Source of the DNA: Tautonia rosea
GTDB lineage: Bacteria > Planctomycetota > Planctomycetia > Isosphaerales > Isosphaeraceae
NCBI RefSeq assembly: GCF_012958305.1
Contig: NZ_JABBYO010000001.1
Coordinates: 62,001 to 126,000, forward strand
Length of the DNA: 64,000 nt
Direction: 5' to 3'
In this document: in pieces, positions 61,314 to 64,000 of the stretch
Layout: each line of letters starts with the position of its first letter
How positions within the stretch are numbered: position 1 is the first letter of the stretch
The notes under the pieces: model-generated
Told to the model about the DNA's origin: nothing
The model's input: only the letters and a program-made list of their open reading frames with translations
The model's database searches: none
Program-made: the position numbers and the translations under genes

Positions 61314-62237
61314 CTAGGCGACGTCGGCAAACAGACGTTCTGAGCGTCGAAAGTAGAATAAGCCAGTTACCAACAGAATCGTCGCGACCAGCGTACCTTC
61401 GAGGATCAGGGGGAGGTGATATTCGAATGGAGCGCCGAGCAAACTGGCCCGGAATCCGGTAATCACGGCCAGCATCGGATTCAGTCCGAACACCGCCATG
61501 ATCCGAGGAGGAATCATTTCTGTGGTGTAGATCACGGGCGTGAGATACATCGCCAACTGGATCACGAAGCTCAACGCATAGGCCACATCCCGATACTGGA
61601 CCGCCATCGCCGCAAGCCAGAGACTCATCCCCAGCACCGCGACAAAGGCGACGAGAATCATGGCCGGAATTACCACGATTGCTTCTGGACGCGGGGCCAC
61701 GTCGTATCCCGCGATGGCATACCCGAGCATGAGCAGTCCCAGAAGCAGCAGCATGATCCCCAGATCAACAAACTTCGAAAGGATCTGAGAAAGCGGCAGA
61801 ATGATTCTCGGAAAGTAGATCTTCGAGATCATCGTGTTGTTTTGAACCAGGCTGCTGCTGGCGCCGGTGAGTCCCGCCGAGAAGAACAACCACGGAACGA
61901 TCCCGCAGAACGCGATCAAGGCGTAGGGCAAGTTGCTCGGCAACGTGATTTTCGCCACCCGGCTGAAGATGATCGTGTAGATGATCATCGTGATCACCGG
62001 CTGGAAGATGGCCCAGCCAATTCCCAGCACCGACTGAGCATAGCGAGCCTTGATGCCTCGCCAGGTCATGAACACGAGCAAATCTCGCCGTTCATACAGT
62101 TCGCGAAGATCGACCAGTTGCCAGCCTGATGGGGGCTCAATGATCAGCGTGTCGGGGATGGCCGACGTCGTTGATGGTGCGACGGTTCCGATTGAGGACG
62201 CCGAGTCCCCGGGTGTGGTTCCTGGATCCCTCTCCAA
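61314..62237 (-). CDS. Polysaccharide ABC exporter permease (Wzm/TagG-like)
   Basis: 307 residues, with a TTG start (MERDPGTTPGDSASSIGT) since no ATG or GTG is in frame before the first domain; the start is uncertain. The soluble N-terminus contains WQLVDLRELYERRDLLVFMTWRGIKARYAQSVLG, the ABC-2 amphipathic coupling helix, followed by about six membrane helices (VLGIGWAIFQPVITMIIYTI, YFPRIILPLSQILSKFVDLG, VIYTTEMIPPRIMAVFGLNP). The FQP-x-x-x-x-I-Y and NP motifs are those of Wzm/TagG permeases. It forms the exporter with the ATPase that follows. Confidence 0.9.
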   Translation of the reverse strand: MERDPGTTPGDSASSIGTVAPSTTSAIPDTLIIEPPSGWQLVDLRELYERRDLLVFMTWRGIKARYAQSVLGIGWAIFQPVITMIIYTIIFSRVAKITLPSNLPYALIAFCGIVPWLFFSAGLTGASSSLVQNNTMISKIYFPRIILPLSQILSKFVDLGIMLLLLGLLMLGYAIAGYDVAPRPEAIVVIPAMILVAFVAVLGMSLWLAAMAVQYRDVAYALSFVIQLAMYLTPVIYTTEMIPPRIMAVFGLNPMLAVITGFRASLLGAPFEYHLPLILEGTLVATILLVTGLFYFRRSERLFADVA

Positions 62238-62571
62238 TACACAAACCGCTCGCTGCGCGGCCCCCGTGGTTGCTGTTCATCGCGAATCCCGAGTCCCTGG
62301 CCGGAAGGTGTGAATGACCGGATGCTCAGGGACTTCGGCAAGGACTCGGTCGTTGCGCCTCCTCCGAACGCCTTCACCATCCCCCGAGGGAATGAGAGGG
62401 TTCGAGCGCCAACGATCTAGGCTTGAAGGATTTTAGGGAGAGGACCATCAATTGTGACACGTCTCTCGAAAAACTGCCGGCCAATCACCGTATCGAGGGA
62501 CGCCTTTTTTTGTCAAATGAAAACCTGGCGAAGGTACACTTCCCCGAGAGCCTGGAAAAGCTGGGAAGCCA
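62238..62571. other. Gap upstream of the exporter operon
   Basis: About 330 bases between the S1/P1 nuclease and the permease, both minus strand. Contains the promoter candidate listed separately and an A-rich run on the minus strand next to it. No gene is supported. Confidence 0.5.
62488..62517 (-). promoter_or_regulatory. Candidate sigma70-type promoter for the glycan operon
   Basis: On the minus strand TTGACA (plus-strand 62512-62517) is separated by 18 bases from TACGGT (62488-62493). The -35 is perfect but the -10 weak; it would give a leader of about 240 bases before the permease start. Confidence 0.3.
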
Positions 62572-63528
62572 TCAGTTTGGGGATGTGCAGTGGTCCGGCG
62601 GGGTGGCGATTTCGAGCAGAAGGTCTGCCAATCGATAGCCGGCCAGGGCCGATTGGCGACGGGCCAGGGCTCGGGCGTCGGCGTCGTAACCGATCGGAAG
62701 ATCAGGGAACTCCGCCAGGGAGGGGTCGAGGTTGCGATAAACGGTCTGGAGTGCCAGCGCGACTCCTTCCGAAGACCAACGGTTCGGGTTCGGCTCGGCG
62801 AGCCGGTCGGCAAACGTCTCCCGAGGATGCTCCGCCCGCAAGGTGGCGGCCAGCGCCTCGACGGACTCGGGAGTCGCGTCGGTCCCCAGGGCCCGGTCCC
62901 AATAGCTGTGCAGGTTCCCTTCCCCGAACCGAACCTCGTTGCCTCCCCGGTCGCCATTCGGGGTGGCCGGGCTGAAGCGGGCCACGTTGTGCAAGGGCTG
63001 ATGCAGGTCGCCGACCAGGTGGAAGATCCAGCTCAAGGCCAACGCCCGATCCGAAGTCGGGGCGGAGCGGTCTCGGGCAATCTCCAGGTTCGTCGCCAGC
63101 GATTCAAGGATGTCGCCGTGCGGGTCGTCATCGTCGAGATCCTGCAAGGGCGGTAAGACCTCGACCCTCCCCTCCCCATCGACCATGATTCGGAAGTTGA
63201 TGTAATGAGCCCGGCCGATATCGTAACGTTTGAACGGGCCAGGCCGTTTCGCATCGTCCGGAAACACGGCCGCGTTCATGAAGCGGTTCAACGCGGCGTC
63301 GTCGCCGTTCCATCGATGCTCGGCCCAGAACGTGGCGTCCTGGGCGGCCGGATGCTGGTCGAGGATCTCCACGATCGCCTGTCGGGCCTCGGGTGGCAGT
63401 TCTTCAAAGGCAATGGCCGCGATCACCCGATGGGCGCAATCATTCCAGAGGCTCGCACCGGTTGCTTGATCCGCAGCCAGGGTGAGCGTGACCACGGGAA
63501 GAAGAATCGACACGGGCAGGAATCGCAT
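62572..63528 (-). CDS. Secreted S1/P1-type nuclease
   Basis: 318 residues from MRFLPVSILLPVVTLTLAAD; signal peptide cleaved after TGA or so, giving a mature start SLWNDCAHRVIAAIAFEEL, close to the W-G-x-x-GH start of S1/P1 nucleases where the first Trp ligates zinc. WIFHLVGDLHQPLHNVARFS and NGDRGGNEVRFGEGNLHSYWDRAL are the diagnostic zinc-binding blocks (H-x-x-GD-x-H-Q-P-x-H and GD-x-GGN). It cleaves single-stranded nucleic acids and removes 3'-phosphates in other systems. Length 318 is slightly larger than the usual 265-290. Exported; a scavenging function is likely. Confidence 0.9.
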   Translation of the reverse strand: MRFLPVSILLPVVTLTLAADQATGASLWNDCAHRVIAAIAFEELPPEARQAIVEILDQHPAAQDATFWAEHRWNGDDAALNRFMNAAVFPDDAKRPGPFKRYDIGRAHYINFRIMVDGEGRVEVLPPLQDLDDDDPHGDILESLATNLEIARDRSAPTSDRALALSWIFHLVGDLHQPLHNVARFSPATPNGDRGGNEVRFGEGNLHSYWDRALGTDATPESVEALAATLRAEHPRETFADRLAEPNPNRWSSEGVALALQTVYRNLDPSLAEFPDLPIGYDADARALARRQSALAGYRLADLLLEIATPPDHCTSPN

Positions 63529-63631
63529 CGCAGGAGGACTCGGCCAGGGATGGGGCGGGGCGGCACCTCGTTCCGGAGCCTTCCAGGATACGCGATTGCG
63601 ATCCCCTTCCCCAAGCCCGATTCCCGTCCCC

Positions 63632-64000
63632 TCATCCGACCATCGCAGTCCTGAGCCGTTCGGCCCCGGATTCTATCGGCCTTCGGAGCAAGTAGACGTC
63701 CTGGACCGGATTCCCCCGAGCGGCCTGGGGGTGCCATTCCAGGATCTCCCATCCCTCGGCCAAACCCGTGGCGAGCGATCCGGGCGGGTGGAACGCGGCG
63801 CAGTCGTTGCTGCCCTCGCGGTCGGTCCCCACCACCACCATCTCACCGCGGTCGTACTGATCGCGGAGGACCGGCGAGAGCCCGTCGCGATAGGCATCGC
63901 CATGCAGGGTGATCAGGAGGAGGCCACCGGGCCGGAGCACCCGGCGTAGCTCAGTCATCCAGTGCCGCTGGCGGGCTTCTCCCATGTGGGTGAAGACCGA
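63632..64000 (-). CDS. Class I SAM-dependent methyltransferase (C-terminal part)
   Basis: The gene runs off the right edge, so the N-terminus is missing; 122 residues are visible, the frame being open to base 64000. It reads SVFTHMGEARQRHWMTELRR and then VLRPGGLLLITLHGDAYRDG, the post-motif II region (R-V-L-x-PGG) of class I methyltransferases. The tail GWEILEWHPQAARGNPVQDVYLLRR completes the fold. The substrate cannot be told. It is followed by the S1/P1 nuclease gene on the same strand after about 100 bases. Confidence 0.82.
   Translation of the reverse strand, partial: SVFTHMGEARQRHWMTELRRVLRPGGLLLITLHGDAYRDGLSPVLRDQYDRGEMVVVGTDREGSNDCAAFHPPGSLATGLAEGWEILEWHPQAARGNPVQDVYLLRRPIESGAERLRTAMVG

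Overview
This 64 kb window is a piece of a GC-rich bacterial chromosome that almost certainly belongs to a planctomycete, most likely an Isosphaeraceae-type (Tautonia/Isosphaera-like) lineage. The call rests on several gene families that are hallmarks of that phylum: a DUF1559 prepilin-like protein followed by a small lipoprotein, a DUF1501 protein, two DUF1080 proteins, a giant PVC-type beta-propeller/HEAT/CxxCH cytochrome protein, a Ser/Thr kinase with a DWG instead of DFG motif fused to TPRs, a Tat-exported Gfo/Idh oxidoreductase and a lipase-like protein with a LEPR-XLL-like N-terminal motif. The lineage below phylum level is inference.

Region 1 (1-13.4 kb): the 3' end of a PLP aminotransferase, a ceramidase-like secreted hydrolase, a short sulfotransferase, a 0.75 kb gap with a 53-nt-period repeat, the large TPR kinase, a DCC-family protein, an ExbB/TolQ-type channel protein with a membrane partner that carries an Ig-like domain (a possible non-canonical proton-driven motor), and two secreted proteins with LTxxQ-like helical motifs. 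Region 2 (13.4-34.9 kb): mostly single housekeeping and secreted genes: LEPR-XLL hydrolase, ADP-ribosylglycohydrolase, Gfo/Idh, two DUF1080 proteins, LOG-family protein, GlpF-type channel, PVC cytochrome, GT39-type membrane glycosyltransferase, membrane-anchored MsrA, DUF1559 prepilin and lipoprotein.

Region 3 (35.4-47.6 kb): an alpha/beta hydrolase, a run of two sialidase-fold proteins and a small EamA-like transporter, an NTF2-like protein, an overlapping pnuC-nadR pair for NAD precursor salvage, a radical SAM (SPL-like) enzyme, a GT1 glycosyltransferase and an esterase. Region 4 (47.9-52.1 kb): a tRNA-Arg(UCG) with its own terminator, a decayed non-coding stretch holding a fragment of the esterase, a hybrid histidine kinase whose membrane domain matches plant ethylene receptors in its Asp/Cys/His ligand residues, and a DMT transporter.

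Region 5 (52.3-62.2 kb, all minus strand) is the main system of interest: an ABC-2 polysaccharide exporter (permease plus Wzt-like ATPase), a polysaccharide pyruvyl transferase, a PhyH dioxygenase, a sulfotransferase, a CMP-nonulosonate synthetase fused to a KdsC/HAD phosphatase, and a nonulosonate synthase that lacks the usual SAF domain. Together these look like a locus for making and exporting a sulfated, possibly pyruvylated glycan containing a sialic-acid-like sugar, using a phosphorylated (animal-like) route. The window ends with an S1/P1 nuclease and the C-terminal part of a methyltransferase.
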